Program-made: the position numbers and the translations under genes | In this document: one piece after another, positions 1 through 9,632 of the stretch | Numbering within the stretch: the stretch's first letter is position 1 | How the letters are laid out: each line of letters starts with the position of its first letter | Notes under the pieces: model-generated | What the model saw: the letters and a program-made list of their open reading frames with translations, nothing else | The model's database searches: none | Told to the model about the DNA's origin: nothing | Assembly (NCBI GenBank): GCA_024711065.1 | Contig: JANJTN010000007.1 | Span: 1 to 33,595, forward strand | DNA from: a bacterium | Lineage (GTDB): Bacteria > Bacteroidota > Ignavibacteria > Kapaibacteriales > Kapaibacteriaceae | DNA length: 33,595 bases | Direction of reading: 5' to 3'

Positions 1-1554
1 CCGCACCACGTCACGCGGAAGTACATCGACCAATTCAAGGGCAAGTTCGACATGGGTTGGGATGCCTATCGCGAACAAGCCTTCGAGCGTCAGAAGCAAC
101 TCGGCGTGGTTCCCGCCGGCACGAAACTTACCCCCCGGCCCAAGGAGCTTCCGGCTTGGGAGTCTCTGAGTGCCGATCAGAAGAAGCTGTTCGCTCGCAT
201 GATGGAGGTCTTTGCCGGCTTTACCGCCGAAACGGATGCCGAAGTGGCGCGCTTGCTCGAGGTGGTGCGCCAGCAGCCGGATGCCGACAACACCATGATC
301 ATCTTCATGGTGGGTGATAACGGCGCATCGGCTGAAGGGGGCTTGGTAGGACTCGTGAACGAGAACTCGTTCTTTAACGGTGTTGATGAAAAACTGGAAG
401 ACAACCTGAAGGTGATGGACGAGCTGGGAGGCCCCAAGCACTTCAATCACTTCCCGGCCGGATGGGCCTGGGCCATGAACACGCCGTTCCAATGGACCAA
501 ACAGATCGCCTCGCACCTTGGCGGCGTCCGCAACCCGGTGGTGATCTCCTGGCCGAACAAGATCACCGATCGTGGTGGAGTACGTTCGCAGTTCGGTCAC
601 GTGATCGACATCGCTCCCACGATCTATGAGGCTGCCGGTATCGATCCGCCGAAGGCGTTCAATGGCATCGACCAGCGTCCCATCGAGGGGGTCAGCATGA
701 TCTATGCCTTCCAGGACGCGAAGGCCACGGAGCGCCACACTCAGCAGTACTTCGAGATGTTCATCAATCGGGGACTGTATAGCAACGGCTGGTGGGCTGC
801 CTCTCGGGCTAACATCCCGTGGGAGGGAGCTGCCGCCGAAGCGGATCCGGACGCGATGAGTTGGGAGCTCTATCACCTGGACGAGGACTTTTCACAGGCC
901 GTTGATCTGGCCAGCAAAGAACCCCTTCGACTTCGTCAGCTTCAGGACCTCTGGTGGGCCGAGGCAGCTCGGTACAACGTGCTGCCAATGGACGGCCGCA
1001 AAACGGTTCGCCTGAGTGCGGAACTCCAGGGGCGCCCAACGCCAACGGCCGGACGTACTTCCTTTGTGTACTATCCCGGTACGGTAGCTCTGCCATCTGG
1101 CTCGGCGCCTCCGCTCCTGAACAAGTCCTTTACGATCACGGCATACGTGGTCACGGGTAAGCAAAGAACGTCCGGTGCGGTCTTCTCGCTGGGCGGTGGC
1201 GATGGTGGGTATGGCGTGTACGTCGAAGACGGCAAGCCCGTGTTCGCCGCGAACTTCCTGGGACGGAAGATCACCCGCGTGCGCTCTTCCAAAGCGCTTC
1301 CTGCCGGAGACGCCGAGATCAAGGCGGTATTCGATTACGAGGGGGGAGGGCTCGGCAAGGGTGGAACCATGTCCCTCTTTGTGAACGGCTCCAAGGTCGG
1401 CGAAGCCAAGGTCGAACAAACCCAGGCGATCACCTTGGGCTTGGGCGGAGCCCTGGATATTGGACTGGACACCGGATCGCCCGTGGACGACCTCTATACG
1501 CCACCCTTCCGCTATACAGGCACGATCGACCGGGTTCAGATCGACCTGAAGTAG
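1..1554 (+). CDS. Arylsulfatase, C-terminal part (5' end outside window)
   Basis: This is the 3' part of a sulfatase of the alkaline-phosphatase superfamily, which hydrolyses sulfate esters. The reading frame is open from base 1, and the residues before the first Met (PHHVTRKYIDQFKGKFD) already match the family, so the gene is cut by the window edge rather than starting at 52. Visible family motifs are VGDNGASAEGG (the metal-site DNG region) and PVVISWPNKITDRGG, followed by FGHVIDIAPTIYEAAGI. The catalytic CxPxR cysteine that becomes formylglycine lies upstream and cannot be seen. The last 160 or so residues, from about TSFVYYPGTVALPSGSAP, form a beta-rich concanavalin-like jelly-roll often found at the end of this arylsulfatase subfamily. 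A strong hairpin follows the stop. The natural substrate cannot be told from sequence, and export cannot be judged without the N-terminus. Confidence 0.9.
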   Translation, partial: PHHVTRKYIDQFKGKFDMGWDAYREQAFERQKQLGVVPAGTKLTPRPKELPAWESLSADQKKLFARMMEVFAGFTAETDAEVARLLEVVRQQPDADNTMIIFMVGDNGASAEGGLVGLVNENSFFNGVDEKLEDNLKVMDELGGPKHFNHFPAGWAWAMNTPFQWTKQIASHLGGVRNPVVISWPNKITDRGGVRSQFGHVIDIAPTIYEAAGIDPPKAFNGIDQRPIEGVSMIYAFQDAKATERHTQQYFEMFINRGLYSNGWWAASRANIPWEGAAAEADPDAMSWELYHLDEDFSQAVDLASKEPLRLRQLQDLWWAEAARYNVLPMDGRKTVRLSAELQGRPTPTAGRTSFVYYPGTVALPSGSAPPLLNKSFTITAYVVTGKQRTSGAVFSLGGGDGGYGVYVEDGKPVFAANFLGRKITRVRSSKALPAGDAEIKAVFDYEGGGLGKGGTMSLFVNGSKVGEAKVEQTQAITLGLGGALDIGLDTGSPVDDLYTPPFRYTGTIDRVQIDLK

Positions 1555-1590
1555 TGGGGAATGGGGAATGGGATGGCTAGCTAACAGAAA

Positions 1591-1630
1591 GGCCTCGCGG
1601 GTCTGCACCCCCGCGAGGCCTGTTCTTTTA
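1591..1630 (+). terminator. Rho-independent terminator after the arylsulfatase
   Basis: A perfect 11-bp stem (bases 1591-1601 with 1610-1620) closes an 8-nt loop and is followed by a T-rich stretch (TGTTCTTTTA). It lies 37 nt after the sulfatase stop, so it should end that transcript and separate it from the transporter gene. Confidence 0.8.
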
Positions 1631-1753
1631 CCGACCCGACATTGTCAGGCGGCAAGTCGGTCAACAACGGTCGGCGCGGTTGGGTTCCACTGATCAAAGA
1701 TCAGGAGTGGAAGAGACCGAACCGGAAGGACGGAGCGTGCTGGGAGTGTAGAT

Positions 1754-2710
1754 TTGGCCGTGGATCTACACCTCCTGATCGCCAATCTGACCAATCCTAC
1801 CCTGCTGTTCTTCGTGCTGGGGATCCTGGCTGTAAAGGTCAAAAGCGATCTGGAGATCCCGCCGTCGTCGGCCAAGTTCATCGCACTCTACCTCCTGTTC
1901 TCGATCGGCTTCAACGGCGGCAGAGAGCTTGCCCATAGTCCACTTACGGCCGAGATCGGGTGGAGCCTCCTGTTTGGACTGCTGATCGCCTCGGCGATCC
2001 CGGCCTACAGTTTCTTTGTCCTGAAGCCGCGACTCGGCGCTGAGAACGCCGGTGCGATCGCCGCATCCTACGGGTCCGTGAGTGCTGTGACCTTTGTTGC
2101 CGCTGTCGCATTTCTGGAGTCGCAACAGCAGACCTACGGCGGCCACATGGTTGCCGTGATGGCCCTGATGGAATCGCCTGCGATCATCGTTGGCGTGGTG
2201 ATGATGATGCTGTTTGGAGGGGGCCGCCAGGTGCCGATCTCGCAGGTCTTGCACCACTCTGTGACCAACGGCAGCGTATTGATGATCCTGGGCAGTCTGG
2301 TGATCGGCTATATCGCCGACGAGCAGATGGCCGTAGGGATCACGCCGTTCACCACGGATATCTTCAAGGGCTTTCTGGCGATCTTCCTACTCGAAATGGG
2401 AATGGTCACGGGCAACAAGCTCACGTCGTTCTTCCGTAACGGCTGGTTCGTGACGGCATTCGCTGTGGTTGCTCCATTGGTGAATGGATCCTTGGTAGCG
2501 GTCCTTAGCCACGGCGTGGCATCTCAGCCGGCGGACCGGTTCATGTTCGCCGTGCTGGCCGCCAGCGCGTCCTACATCGCTGTACCGGCGGCCATGCGAC
2601 TCGCGGCCCCAAAGGCCGATCCGGGCCTCTACATTCCCATGGCTTTGGCTGTGACGTTCCCGCTGAACATCACTCTGGGTATGCCGCTATACTACGTGTT
2701 GGCCGGGTAA
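1754..2710 (+). CDS. sbtA: SbtA-family sodium-dependent bicarbonate transporter
   Basis: A 318-residue integral membrane protein of the SbtA family (former DUF897), which imports bicarbonate with sodium. The sequence shows two related halves of hydrophobic helices. The first contains SPTL-like TNPTLLFFVLG and GFNGGRELAHS; the second contains FLLEMGMVTGNKL and the AASASYIAVPAAMRLAAPKADPG segment that corresponds to the substrate/sodium site region of SbtA. The protein is shorter than cyanobacterial SbtA (about 370 residues), mainly because the cytoplasmic loop between the halves is short. TTG at 1754 is the likely start, because GGGAG at 1742-1746 sits 7 nt upstream; GTG at 1760 is an alternative. 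No partner SbtB (PII-like) gene is next to it. In a non-photosynthetic host it may supply bicarbonate for carboxylases or pH balance, which is inference. Confidence 0.85.
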   Translation: MAVDLHLLIANLTNPTLLFFVLGILAVKVKSDLEIPPSSAKFIALYLLFSIGFNGGRELAHSPLTAEIGWSLLFGLLIASAIPAYSFFVLKPRLGAENAGAIAASYGSVSAVTFVAAVAFLESQQQTYGGHMVAVMALMESPAIIVGVVMMMLFGGGRQVPISQVLHHSVTNGSVLMILGSLVIGYIADEQMAVGITPFTTDIFKGFLAIFLLEMGMVTGNKLTSFFRNGWFVTAFAVVAPLVNGSLVAVLSHGVASQPADRFMFAVLAASASYIAVPAAMRLAAPKADPGLYIPMALAVTFPLNITLGMPLYYVLAG

Positions 2711-2721
2711 AACCGGTGCGA

Positions 2722-3639
2722 TCACGACGAGGTCACCAACACAACGTGCGCCACGTAGAGCGCCAGGAGATAGATCCCTTTTGTGCGCGACTGAAGTCGG
2801 GCGGGCGGCACGGCAATGATCAGCACGGAGAGCAAACCGAACAGCAGTTCAACCAGGACCGGTGTAAAGGTGAGCTGCGGTGGTGTGATCAAGGAGGCGA
2901 TGGGGACGATGGCCAGTCCATTGAAAATGTTGCTTCCGATCAACGTGCCAAGACCTACGTCGTCGGTTCTCTTAAGGCGAGACACGATCACCACGGCGAT
3001 CTCGGGCATCGACGTCCCAACGGCTACCACCGTTGCGCCGATCACGAATTCGGAGATGCCGAACCAGCGGGCAAGGGGCGGCGCATGGGCAGCCACCAGA
3101 AGGCCGGCTGTGATCAACAGCGCAAGTCCACTCAGAAGGTTGAAGATGGTGCGCCACGTGCTGTTCGATTGACCGGAAGGTTCGAGAGTGGACCGGTCCT
3201 GCCGTGCGTCCCGAACGGTAAGGACCAGCCAGACCAGGAACACACTGAGCAGGATCGTGGACTCCAGGCGGGACAATTCGCCGTCGTACAGAAATCCGGC
3301 GGTAATGATCGGGGCATACAGCGCGGTGGTCAGATACCGCTTTGAAGAGGCATGATGGCTGACGGTCGACCCCAGCAAAAGAGCCAGCCCTCCCACAAGA
3401 GCGATGTTGGCAACGTTGGATCCAAGTGCGTCGCCCACGCCGAGTGCCGAGTGCTGATCCAGAGCCGAGGTCACCGACACGGCAAGCTCCGGTGCAGATG
3501 TTGCGAATGCGGCCAGTGTAGCGGCCACGATCCCCGGTGCGATCCGCAACGTCGATGCGATCGAGAGCACGCCACGCACGAAGATCTCTCCGCCCAGAGC
3601 GGCGCAGAGAACGCCTGCAAGCAGAAGGAGTACGTCCAT
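2722..3639 (-). CDS. Sodium/calcium exchanger family membrane protein (CaCA, YrbG-like)
   Basis: A 305-residue cation:calcium antiporter. Two alpha-repeats are visible: the first near residues 40-80 (FATSAPELAVSVTSAL, then GDALGSNVANIALVGG) and the second near residues 190-240 (GATVVAVGTSMPEIAVVIVS, then GTLIGSNIFNGLAIVP). The GTSMPE/ATSAPE and GSNxxN motifs carry the ion-binding residues of the family. About ten hydrophobic helices are expected, which fits the length of bacterial YrbG-like proteins (about 300-325). It most likely expels Ca2+ in exchange for Na+ or H+; the ion pair cannot be fixed from sequence. The gene converges on sbtA with only 11 nt between stops. It lies downstream of ahcY on the same strand, but a terminator stands between them. 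No clear Shine-Dalgarno is seen before the ATG. Confidence 0.88.
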   Translation of the reverse strand: MDVLLLLAGVLCAALGGEIFVRGVLSIASTLRIAPGIVAATLAAFATSAPELAVSVTSALDQHSALGVGDALGSNVANIALVGGLALLLGSTVSHHASSKRYLTTALYAPIITAGFLYDGELSRLESTILLSVFLVWLVLTVRDARQDRSTLEPSGQSNSTWRTIFNLLSGLALLITAGLLVAAHAPPLARWFGISEFVIGATVVAVGTSMPEIAVVIVSRLKRTDDVGLGTLIGSNIFNGLAIVPIASLITPPQLTFTPVLVELLFGLLSVLIIAVPPARLQSRTKGIYLLALYVAHVVLVTSS

Positions 3640-3656
3640 GATCTACGAACCCGTCC

Positions 3657-3696
3657 GAGAAAATAGAGACGGCCCCAAGATCGCTCTTGGAGCCGT
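3657..3696 (-). terminator. Rho-independent terminator after ahcY
   Basis: Bases 3669-3680 pair with 3685-3696 (12-bp stem, one G-T pair, 4-nt loop). On the minus strand the stem is followed by CTCTATTTTCTC. It lies just after the ahcY stop and before the exchanger start, so it ends the metK-ahcY transcript. Confidence 0.75.
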
Positions 3697-3719
3697 AAGC
3701 AGTGCAATGCCGTTCGCCC

Positions 3720-5165
3720 TTAGTACCGATAGTAATCCGGCTTGTACGGCCCCTTCACATCCACGCCAATGTACTTGGCCTGATCCTTGGAGAGCACATC
3801 CAGCCGAACGCCGATCTTCTCGAGGTGCAGCCGGGCTACCTTCTCGTCCAGGTGCTTCGGCAGCACATAGACCTTGTTCTCGTACTGTCCGCTGTTCTTC
3901 CACAGCTCCAGCTGTGCCAGCGTTTGATTGGTGAACGAGTTGCTCATCACAAAGGACGGGTGTCCCATGGCGCAACCCAGGTTCACGAGTCGGCCTTCGG
4001 CCAGCACGATCACGTCACGTCCCTTGATCGTGTACTTGTCGACCTGTGGCTTGATCTCTACGCGAGACTTGCCGTGGTGTTTGTTCAGCCAGGCCATGTC
4101 GATCTCGTTGTCGAAATGGCCTATGTTGCACACGATGGCCTTGTCCTTCATGTGCACGAAGTGCTCGCCGGTGACCACGTCTTTGTTGCCCGTAGCGGTC
4201 ACGATGATGTCCGCCTCCTTGACGGCGTCTTTCATGCGCTTCACTTCGTAACCGTCCATCGCAGCTTGCAGGGCGCAGATCGGATCGATCTCGGTTACGA
4301 TCACGCGAACGCCGGCACCGCGAAGGGAGGCGGCGGAGCCTTTGCCAACGTCTCCATAGCCAGCCACCACGGCCACCTTGCCGGCCATCATCACGTCCGT
4401 GGCGCGGCGAATAGCGTCGACCAGCGACTCTTTGCAGCCGTACTTGTTGTCGAACTTGCTCTTGGTGACCGAGTCATTCACGTTGATCGCCGGCATCGGC
4501 AGCGTGCCGTTCTTCATGCGCTCGTACAGCCGGTGAACGCCCGTGGTGGTCTCTTCCGAAAGACCTTTGATGCCCGAAACCAGCTCCGGGTATTTGTCCA
4601 GGACCATGTTCGTCAGGTCGCCACCATCGTCCAGGATCATGTTCAGTGGCTTACGATCCTTGCCGAAGAACAGGGTCTGCTCGATGCACCAGTCGAACTC
4701 TTCGGCATTCATGCCCTTCCAGGCATAGACCGGTGTGCCGCTCTTGGCGATGGCCGCAGCAGCGTGGTCTTGCGTCGAGAAGATATTGCAGCTCGACCAG
4801 GTGACGTCTGCGCCCAGATCCACCAGCGTCTCGATCAGCACGGCCGTCTGGATGGTCATGTGCAGGCACCCGGCGATGCGAGCCCCTTTCAGCGGCTTCT
4901 TGCCTTTGTACTCCTTGCGCAGGGCCATCAGGCCCGGCATCTCGGCTTCGGCCAGCTCGATCTCGCGTCGGCCGAACTCTGCCAGCGCCAGGTCGCGCAC
5001 GGCATAGGCATTGGGTTTGTAGGCGATCTGACCGTTGGCTACGCGGCCAGGTGTGGCCAGCGCCTTGGTGGCAGGGGCCTTCTTCGAAGCGCTACCGTTC
5101 TTGGACGAGCCATTCTTCGAGGAGGGGGCTTTGGTGGATGGGGTGGTCTTTGTTTTCACCGACAT
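3720..5165 (-). CDS. ahcY: Adenosylhomocysteinase
   Basis: S-adenosyl-L-homocysteine hydrolase, 481 residues, cytoplasmic. It reversibly splits S-adenosylhomocysteine to adenosine and homocysteine and so relieves product inhibition of methyltransferases. Recognisable parts are [15 protein letters not shown] and [17 protein letters not shown] (substrate domain), [16 protein letters not shown], the Rossmann segment [17 protein letters not shown] for tightly bound NAD+, HFDNEIDM, and the C-terminal KPDYYRY that closes the neighbouring subunit's cofactor site. The ATG at 5165 is chosen over the longer frame (Met at 5246) because GGAGAG lies just before it and the longer frame would overlap metK. 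A tail of about 35 residues rich in Lys, Ser, Ala and Thr precedes the conserved core. The gene follows metK by 13 nt. Confidence 0.97.
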   Translation of the reverse strand: MSVKTKTTPSTKAPSSKNGSSKNGSASKKAPATKALATPGRVANGQIAYKPNAYAVRDLALAEFGRREIELAEAEMPGLMALRKEYKGKKPLKGARIAGCLHMTIQTAVLIETLVDLGADVTWSSCNIFSTQDHAAAAIAKSGTPVYAWKGMNAEEFDWCIEQTLFFGKDRKPLNMILDDGGDLTNMVLDKYPELVSGIKGLSEETTTGVHRLYERMKNGTLPMPAINVNDSVTKSKFDNKYGCKESLVDAIRRATDVMMAGKVAVVAGYGDVGKGSAASLRGAGVRVIVTEIDPICALQAAMDGYEVKRMKDAVKEADIIVTATGNKDVVTGEHFVHMKDKAIVCNIGHFDNEIDMAWLNKHHGKSRVEIKPQVDKYTIKGRDVIVLAEGRLVNLGCAMGHPSFVMSNSFTNQTLAQLELWKNSGQYENKVYVLPKHLDEKVARLHLEKIGVRLDVLSKDQAKYIGVDVKGPYKPDYYRY

Positions 5166-5178
5166 GGATCTCTCCGGA

Positions 5179-6339
5179 TTAAGCGAATGCGTTCTTGAAC
5201 ATGTCAACAAGGTCGAGATGTTCCCACGGGAACTGATGACGGCCAAAATGACCGTAGGCGGCGGATGGGCGGTAGATCGGGCGACGCAGGTTGAGTCGCT
5301 CGATAATGCCCTTGGGCGTCAGATCGATCTCGCGCTGGATAAAGGCCGCGATCTCGTGATCCGGAGCAGTGCCCGAACCGTGGGTCTGCACCAGGATCGA
5401 CACCGGCTGAGCCACACCAATGGCATAGGCCAGCTGGATCGTGCACTCGTTGGCAACGCCGGCAGCAACCAGATTCTTGGCAAGGTGACGTGCCGCATAG
5501 GCGGCAGAACGGTCGACCTTGGTCGGATCCTTGCCAGAGAATGCACCACCGCCGTGCGGAGCGCGACCGCCGTACGTGTCCACAATGATCTTGCGGCCCG
5601 TCAGACCGGTGTCGCCATGCGGACCACCGATCACGAAGCGTCCGGTAGGGTTGATGTGGTAGCTGGTGGATGACGAGATCAGGTGTTCCGGGATCACCGA
5701 CTTGATCACGTTCTCCACCACGTCTTCGTGAATGCGAGCCTGGGTGACCTCTTTACCGAGCGTGTCGACCTCGGCATGCTGGGTGGAAACCACCACGGTC
5801 GGTACGCCGATGATCTCGCCGTTGTCGGCATACTCCACGGTCACCTGGGCCTTGGCATCCGGCCGCAGATAGGGCATCAGGATCGGGTCGTTCTTGCGGA
5901 TATCCGCCAGACGCTTCACGAGCTGATGCGACCACTGGATCGGAGCCGGCATGTACTCATCCGTCTCACGGCAGGCGTATCCGAACATCATCCCCTGATC
6001 CCCGGCACCGCCGGTGTCTACGCCCTGGGCGATGTCGCTGGACTGTCGGTTGATCACGTTGATCACGGCACAGGAATGGGCATCGAAGCGCAACTCCGGA
6101 TCGGTGTAGCCGATATCGGAGATCACGCCACGCACCACTTCCGGCAGATCGATGTACATCGACGTGGTGATCTCTCCGCCGACCACGATCATACCCGTGG
6201 CGGCAAAGCATTCGCAGGCGACGCGAGCTCCGGGGTCCTCGGCAAAGACCGTATCCAGGACGGCGTCGGAAACTTGATCGCAGATCTTGTCGGGATGCCC
6301 TTCGGAGACCGACTCGGACGTGAAGATGTGTGTGTTCAT
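5179..6339 (-). CDS. metK: S-adenosylmethionine synthetase
   Basis: Methionine adenosyltransferase, 386 residues, of usual bacterial length. It makes S-adenosylmethionine from methionine and ATP in the cytoplasm, normally as a tetramer with Mg2+ and K+. Signatures are [20 protein letters not shown] at the N-terminus, [13 protein letters not shown] (the ATP/methionine loop) and [22 protein letters not shown] in the C-terminal third, then FGRHQFPWE near the end. The gene is followed after 13 nt by ahcY, so synthesis and recycling of the methyl donor appear co-transcribed. The 58-nt gap to the pyrophosphorylase gene upstream holds no visible SAM riboswitch or terminator. No strong Shine-Dalgarno is seen before the ATG. 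Confidence 0.97.
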   Translation of the reverse strand: MNTHIFTSESVSEGHPDKICDQVSDAVLDTVFAEDPGARVACECFAATGMIVVGGEITTSMYIDLPEVVRGVISDIGYTDPELRFDAHSCAVINVINRQSSDIAQGVDTGGAGDQGMMFGYACRETDEYMPAPIQWSHQLVKRLADIRKNDPILMPYLRPDAKAQVTVEYADNGEIIGVPTVVVSTQHAEVDTLGKEVTQARIHEDVVENVIKSVIPEHLISSSTSYHINPTGRFVIGGPHGDTGLTGRKIIVDTYGGRAPHGGGAFSGKDPTKVDRSAAYAARHLAKNLVAAGVANECTIQLAYAIGVAQPVSILVQTHGSGTAPDHEIAAFIQREIDLTPKGIIERLNLRRPIYRPSAAYGHFGRHQFPWEHLDLVDMFKNAFA

Positions 6340-6397
6340 GAAGGATGAGGATCGGTGAATACGAAGCTCAGAGTGCTAATGGAGAGAGATCGATCGG

Positions 6398-7375
6398 CTA
6401 TTGCGACAGGCGCACGATGGAGGCATCGCCGATGTTAATGCTGGCGAACTTGCCGGAGATCTGGGCGTTCTCGCCAATGATGGACGACTCGATGGTGATA
6501 TCGGACACGGACGCAAAGTCGCTGATGATCGAGTCGCGCACGATACTGTTGCGGACCACAGCCCCCTTCGAGACGGTGGCATTGGGGCCGATCACGGAGT
6601 GTTCCACAATGGCCGACGGGTCGATATGCACCGGAGGTACGATCACGCATCCGGCCGGCGAGGCCGACGAAGGACGGTTGTTCAGCAGGAAGCGGTTTGT
6701 TTCCAGCAGGGTTTCGGGCTTGCCGCAGTCGTGCCATCCATCCACATCGAACGTGGTGAACTTCTCTCCGCGGTCGACCATCATCTGCAGAGCATCCGTC
6801 AGCTGATACTCTCCCTTGGTCCGCAGATCGCGGTCGATGATCTCGGACAGGCAGTCCTTGAGCAAATGCGGGTGGGCGATGTAGTACAGGCCTACGATGG
6901 CAAGATTGGATACCGGCGTCTCTGGTTTCTCGACCAAGCGCGACACGAAGGCTCCATCCTTCATCACTACGCCGAAGCGGCGAGGGTCGTCTACCGTCTT
7001 GACACCCAAAGAACTGAACTGTGAGGTCTTCAGGATGCCGAGGTCGACGTCGAACACCGTATCGCCAAGAATGATCAGCACGGGTTCGTCGGCGAGAGAC
7101 TCTCGGGCGCACCAGATCGCATGGCCAAGGCCGAGCATCTCGGACTGTTCCACGAAGGTGGTCTGCAGGTTGTAGTTCGACGTCACGTACTGCTCCACCA
7201 GATCACCCTTGTAGCCGGTGATGATGGTAACCTCGTCTACGTCCTGAACGATCAGCGCATCCAGAATGTGGCCCAGAATGGGCTTACCGGCAACGTTCAC
7301 CAGCACCTTTGGCAAGGTGTGGGTGAAGGGTCGTAACCGAGTGCCGATGCCGGCAACAGGAATGATGGCACGCAT
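6398..7375 (-). CDS. NDP-sugar pyrophosphorylase (nucleotidyltransferase with beta-helix tail)
   Basis: A 325-residue sugar-1-phosphate nucleotidyltransferase. The N-terminal Rossmann-like domain begins with the signature GIGTRLRPFTHTLPKVLVNV, which binds the nucleotide triphosphate and carries the catalytic Lys, followed by GKPILGHILD and ILGDTVFDVDLG, where the Asp ligates Mg2+. From about residue 245 the chain runs in short hexapeptide-like turns (SAIVEHSVIGPNATVSKGAV, then VRDSIISDFASVSDITIES), a left-handed beta-helix. This is the layout of glucose-1-phosphate thymidylyl/uridylyltransferases and mannose-1-phosphate guanylyltransferase-like enzymes; the sugar and base cannot be fixed. It would feed polysaccharide or envelope sugar synthesis. 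It lies between the mltD-like gene (51 nt upstream) and metK (58 nt downstream) on the same strand. A GAAGGGGGCT word falls inside it at 6560-6569. Confidence 0.88.
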   Translation of the reverse strand: MRAIIPVAGIGTRLRPFTHTLPKVLVNVAGKPILGHILDALIVQDVDEVTIITGYKGDLVEQYVTSNYNLQTTFVEQSEMLGLGHAIWCARESLADEPVLIILGDTVFDVDLGILKTSQFSSLGVKTVDDPRRFGVVMKDGAFVSRLVEKPETPVSNLAIVGLYYIAHPHLLKDCLSEIIDRDLRTKGEYQLTDALQMMVDRGEKFTTFDVDGWHDCGKPETLLETNRFLLNNRPSSASPAGCVIVPPVHIDPSAIVEHSVIGPNATVSKGAVVRNSIVRDSIISDFASVSDITIESSIIGENAQISGKFASINIGDASIVRLSQ

Positions 7376-7426
7376 AAGACCGCAAAGTTATCGAGAACCC
7401 GAGTAATCGAGTACTCGAATGGTCGT

Positions 7427-9577
7427 CTACTGCAGTCTGATCTTCTGGCCCACGCGGATGTTGTCCGAGTTCTTCAGGGACGGGTTCGCCCTGCGAAGCT
7501 CGCTGATGCTCATACCGAACTTGTCGGCGATCATCGATAGCGTGTCTCCGCGACGCACTTTGTAGGTCTTCGGCGTGCTGGAGGTCCGGGAGTTCTTGGC
7601 AGGCTTGGCTTCCGCCAACTGGCGGCTGACCGTGGTGGTGGTCTCCACTTTCAGTGAACGGCCGGCCTTGAGGGTGCTTCGGCGCGACATGCCGTTGAGT
7701 TCGCGGATCCGATCCACGGTGGTACCGTAGCGTTCGGCGATCTCCGTGAGGTTGTCGCCTCGGCGCACCTTGTGGCGGACGACCTTGGTGATCGGGATCC
7801 GCTCAACCTTGGCCGTTGTTGTAGGGCGGTCGGTCACGTTTACCACCAGCTCGTCTCCGGGGTGGATCACGCCGTTGCGGCCGTCGATCTGGTTCCATTC
7901 GCGTAGATCGGACACAGACACGCCGTATCGGCTGGCGATCGAGCCAAGGCTCTCGCCGGACTGGACCACATGCTTCTCGGAACGTTTGGCCGGTGCGACC
8001 GCTTTGGCAACCGGACCGGGCTCCGGAGCTTTAGTGGTCTTGACCTCTTCTTGCGGTTCTTCCTGTGATTCACCGGCCGAGGCCACGTCCACGGCCTCGC
8101 CTTGATTCACGATCGGGATCCGTAAGCGCTGTCCACGGCGGACGCCATGCCGATATCCCGAGATGTCGTTGATCGCGGCCAGGTCGCCGGCCGAAACACC
8201 GTATTGCCGAGCGATCTTGGCAAGGGTCTCGCGGCGGCGTACCGTGTGCTCGATCCAGGGTGTTTTCTCGTCGTCGGTGAGCAGTGCGAAGCGCTGTCCG
8301 AACTGTACGGTGGAACCAACAGGGATCTTCAGTCGGTATTCCATGTCCGGCGGCGTACACTCACGCCGCAGTTCCGGGTTCAGCGCTTTGAGGGAGTCCG
8401 TCGAAATACCCGCGCATTTGGCCAGCGCTGTCAGGTTCACCGGCTCGTCCACCACGTAGGTCGCATACGCATAGGGCGGTTCGAACGTGAGTGAGTCCTT
8501 CGGGAATCCGTACTTCTCGGGATTCATCGTGATCATCGTCGTAGCGATGTAGAGCGGCACGTAGTTGCGGGTCTCTCGAGGCAGCTTGTGGCGCACCTGC
8601 CAGAAATCTCCGGACTCCATGCCTGCGCGCCGACGCGCCCGCCGAACGCCGCCAGGTCCGCAGTTGTAGGCAGCAAGGGCCAGTTGCCAATCGCCCAGAT
8701 CGTTGTACAGATCCTTGAGGAAGCGCATCGAGGCTCTGGTAGCCTTCTCCACGTCGCGTCGCTCATCGATCCAGGTGTCGATACGAAGGTCGTACATCCG
8801 TCCGGTGGACTGAATGAACTGCCACATTCCGACAGCTTTGGCCGGCGAGACCGCGTTGGGGTTCAGGCCCGACTCCATCATGGCCAGATAGATGATCTCC
8901 GGCGGCATGTCTTCTTCGGCGGCGATGCGCTGCAGGGTTGGGAACCAGCGGCCCGACCGCTCCAGCCAGCGCTTGAAGAACTTACGGCCCTTGGCCTGTG
9001 TCAGAAACTTCAGGTTGTCGTCCACCGACTCGTGGCTCGTCAGCGGGATCTGCGTTGCCACCGGCCCAGTGCGCGGTGTGGTCTTGACCACCGTGATCGG
9101 CTCAACCGCCGGCTTGGCGTCCACCTCGGTGTACATCTTCCCGCGAAGAATGAAGATCGGCGTGTCCGTGCTCAGGTCGTCGATGTTCGTGATATAGGAC
9201 TCGTAGTCCTCCACGATGGCTTGCACCAGCTCTGTGTAGTCGCGATCCTTGGTGATCTCCGGCTCGTCGGCCAAGGCGTTCAGGATCGAGATCGACTCAT
9301 CGAAGTGCTTGGATGCAATGGACTTATTGCCCTTCTCGATGGCTTCGAGAGCCATGAGATATTTCTGCCGGGCGCGGTCGAGCTGATCGGTGGTCGTGCG
9401 ACCAAATGCGCCGACACTGACGCCGGAGTTCCCTTCGTCAAGGTCGGAGAATTCGTCTGGAAAGACCGGTGCCTGGCGTTGACCGCTGCTATTGGGCTGC
9501 GCTACCGCCCTGGTTGGAGAACCTCCAACCACCAGCAACAGCGCTACCACCAGGACCAGAAAACTGGACTGCTTCAT
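7427..9577 (-). CDS. mltD: MltD-like lytic murein transglycosylase with LysM repeats
   Basis: A 716-residue exported peptidoglycan enzyme that cleaves the MurNAc-GlcNAc bond with formation of 1,6-anhydro ends. Residues 1-26 form a signal peptide ending AVA-Q. A helical region (60-190) precedes the SLT domain (about 205-335), with catalytic Glu235 in MMESGLNP, then AVGMWQFIQSTGR and LALAAYNCGPGGV, all typical of the family. A degenerate LysM-like segment near 375-420 is followed by four clear LysM modules at about 443-490, 535-581, 601-645 and 671-716, separated by Lys/Pro/Thr-rich linkers. E. coli MltD has two LysM modules, so four is on the long side but not rare. A putative promoter lies about 60-90 nt upstream. 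It may head a unit running through the pyrophosphorylase, metK and ahcY. Confidence 0.9.
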   Translation of the reverse strand: MKQSSFLVLVVALLLVVGGSPTRAVAQPNSSGQRQAPVFPDEFSDLDEGNSGVSVGAFGRTTTDQLDRARQKYLMALEAIEKGNKSIASKHFDESISILNALADEPEITKDRDYTELVQAIVEDYESYITNIDDLSTDTPIFILRGKMYTEVDAKPAVEPITVVKTTPRTGPVATQIPLTSHESVDDNLKFLTQAKGRKFFKRWLERSGRWFPTLQRIAAEEDMPPEIIYLAMMESGLNPNAVSPAKAVGMWQFIQSTGRMYDLRIDTWIDERRDVEKATRASMRFLKDLYNDLGDWQLALAAYNCGPGGVRRARRRAGMESGDFWQVRHKLPRETRNYVPLYIATTMITMNPEKYGFPKDSLTFEPPYAYATYVVDEPVNLTALAKCAGISTDSLKALNPELRRECTPPDMEYRLKIPVGSTVQFGQRFALLTDDEKTPWIEHTVRRRETLAKIARQYGVSAGDLAAINDISGYRHGVRRGQRLRIPIVNQGEAVDVASAGESQEEPQEEVKTTKAPEPGPVAKAVAPAKRSEKHVVQSGESLGSIASRYGVSVSDLREWNQIDGRNGVIHPGDELVVNVTDRPTTTAKVERIPITKVVRHKVRRGDNLTEIAERYGTTVDRIRELNGMSRRSTLKAGRSLKVETTTTVSRQLAEAKPAKNSRTSSTPKTYKVRRGDTLSMIADKFGMSISELRRANPSLKNSDNIRVGQKIRLQ

Positions 9578-9632
9578 AGGATCTGGTGTCCTCCTCTTGT
9601 AACTGCTCTGCCGACCCCCTTGCCGGCTTGTG

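Noticed and set aside
2215-2231. GGAGGGGGCCGCC as another copy of the dispersed word
   Set aside because: It matches only the G-run and differs at several flanking positions, so it was not counted.
3702-5198. Plus-strand open frame of 498 codons
   Set aside because: Antisense to ahcY; the His/Val/Asp-rich product has no protein-like features.
6340-6397. Possible SAM riboswitch before metK
   Set aside because: The 58-nt gap is too short for the known SAM riboswitch cores and no hairpin set is visible.
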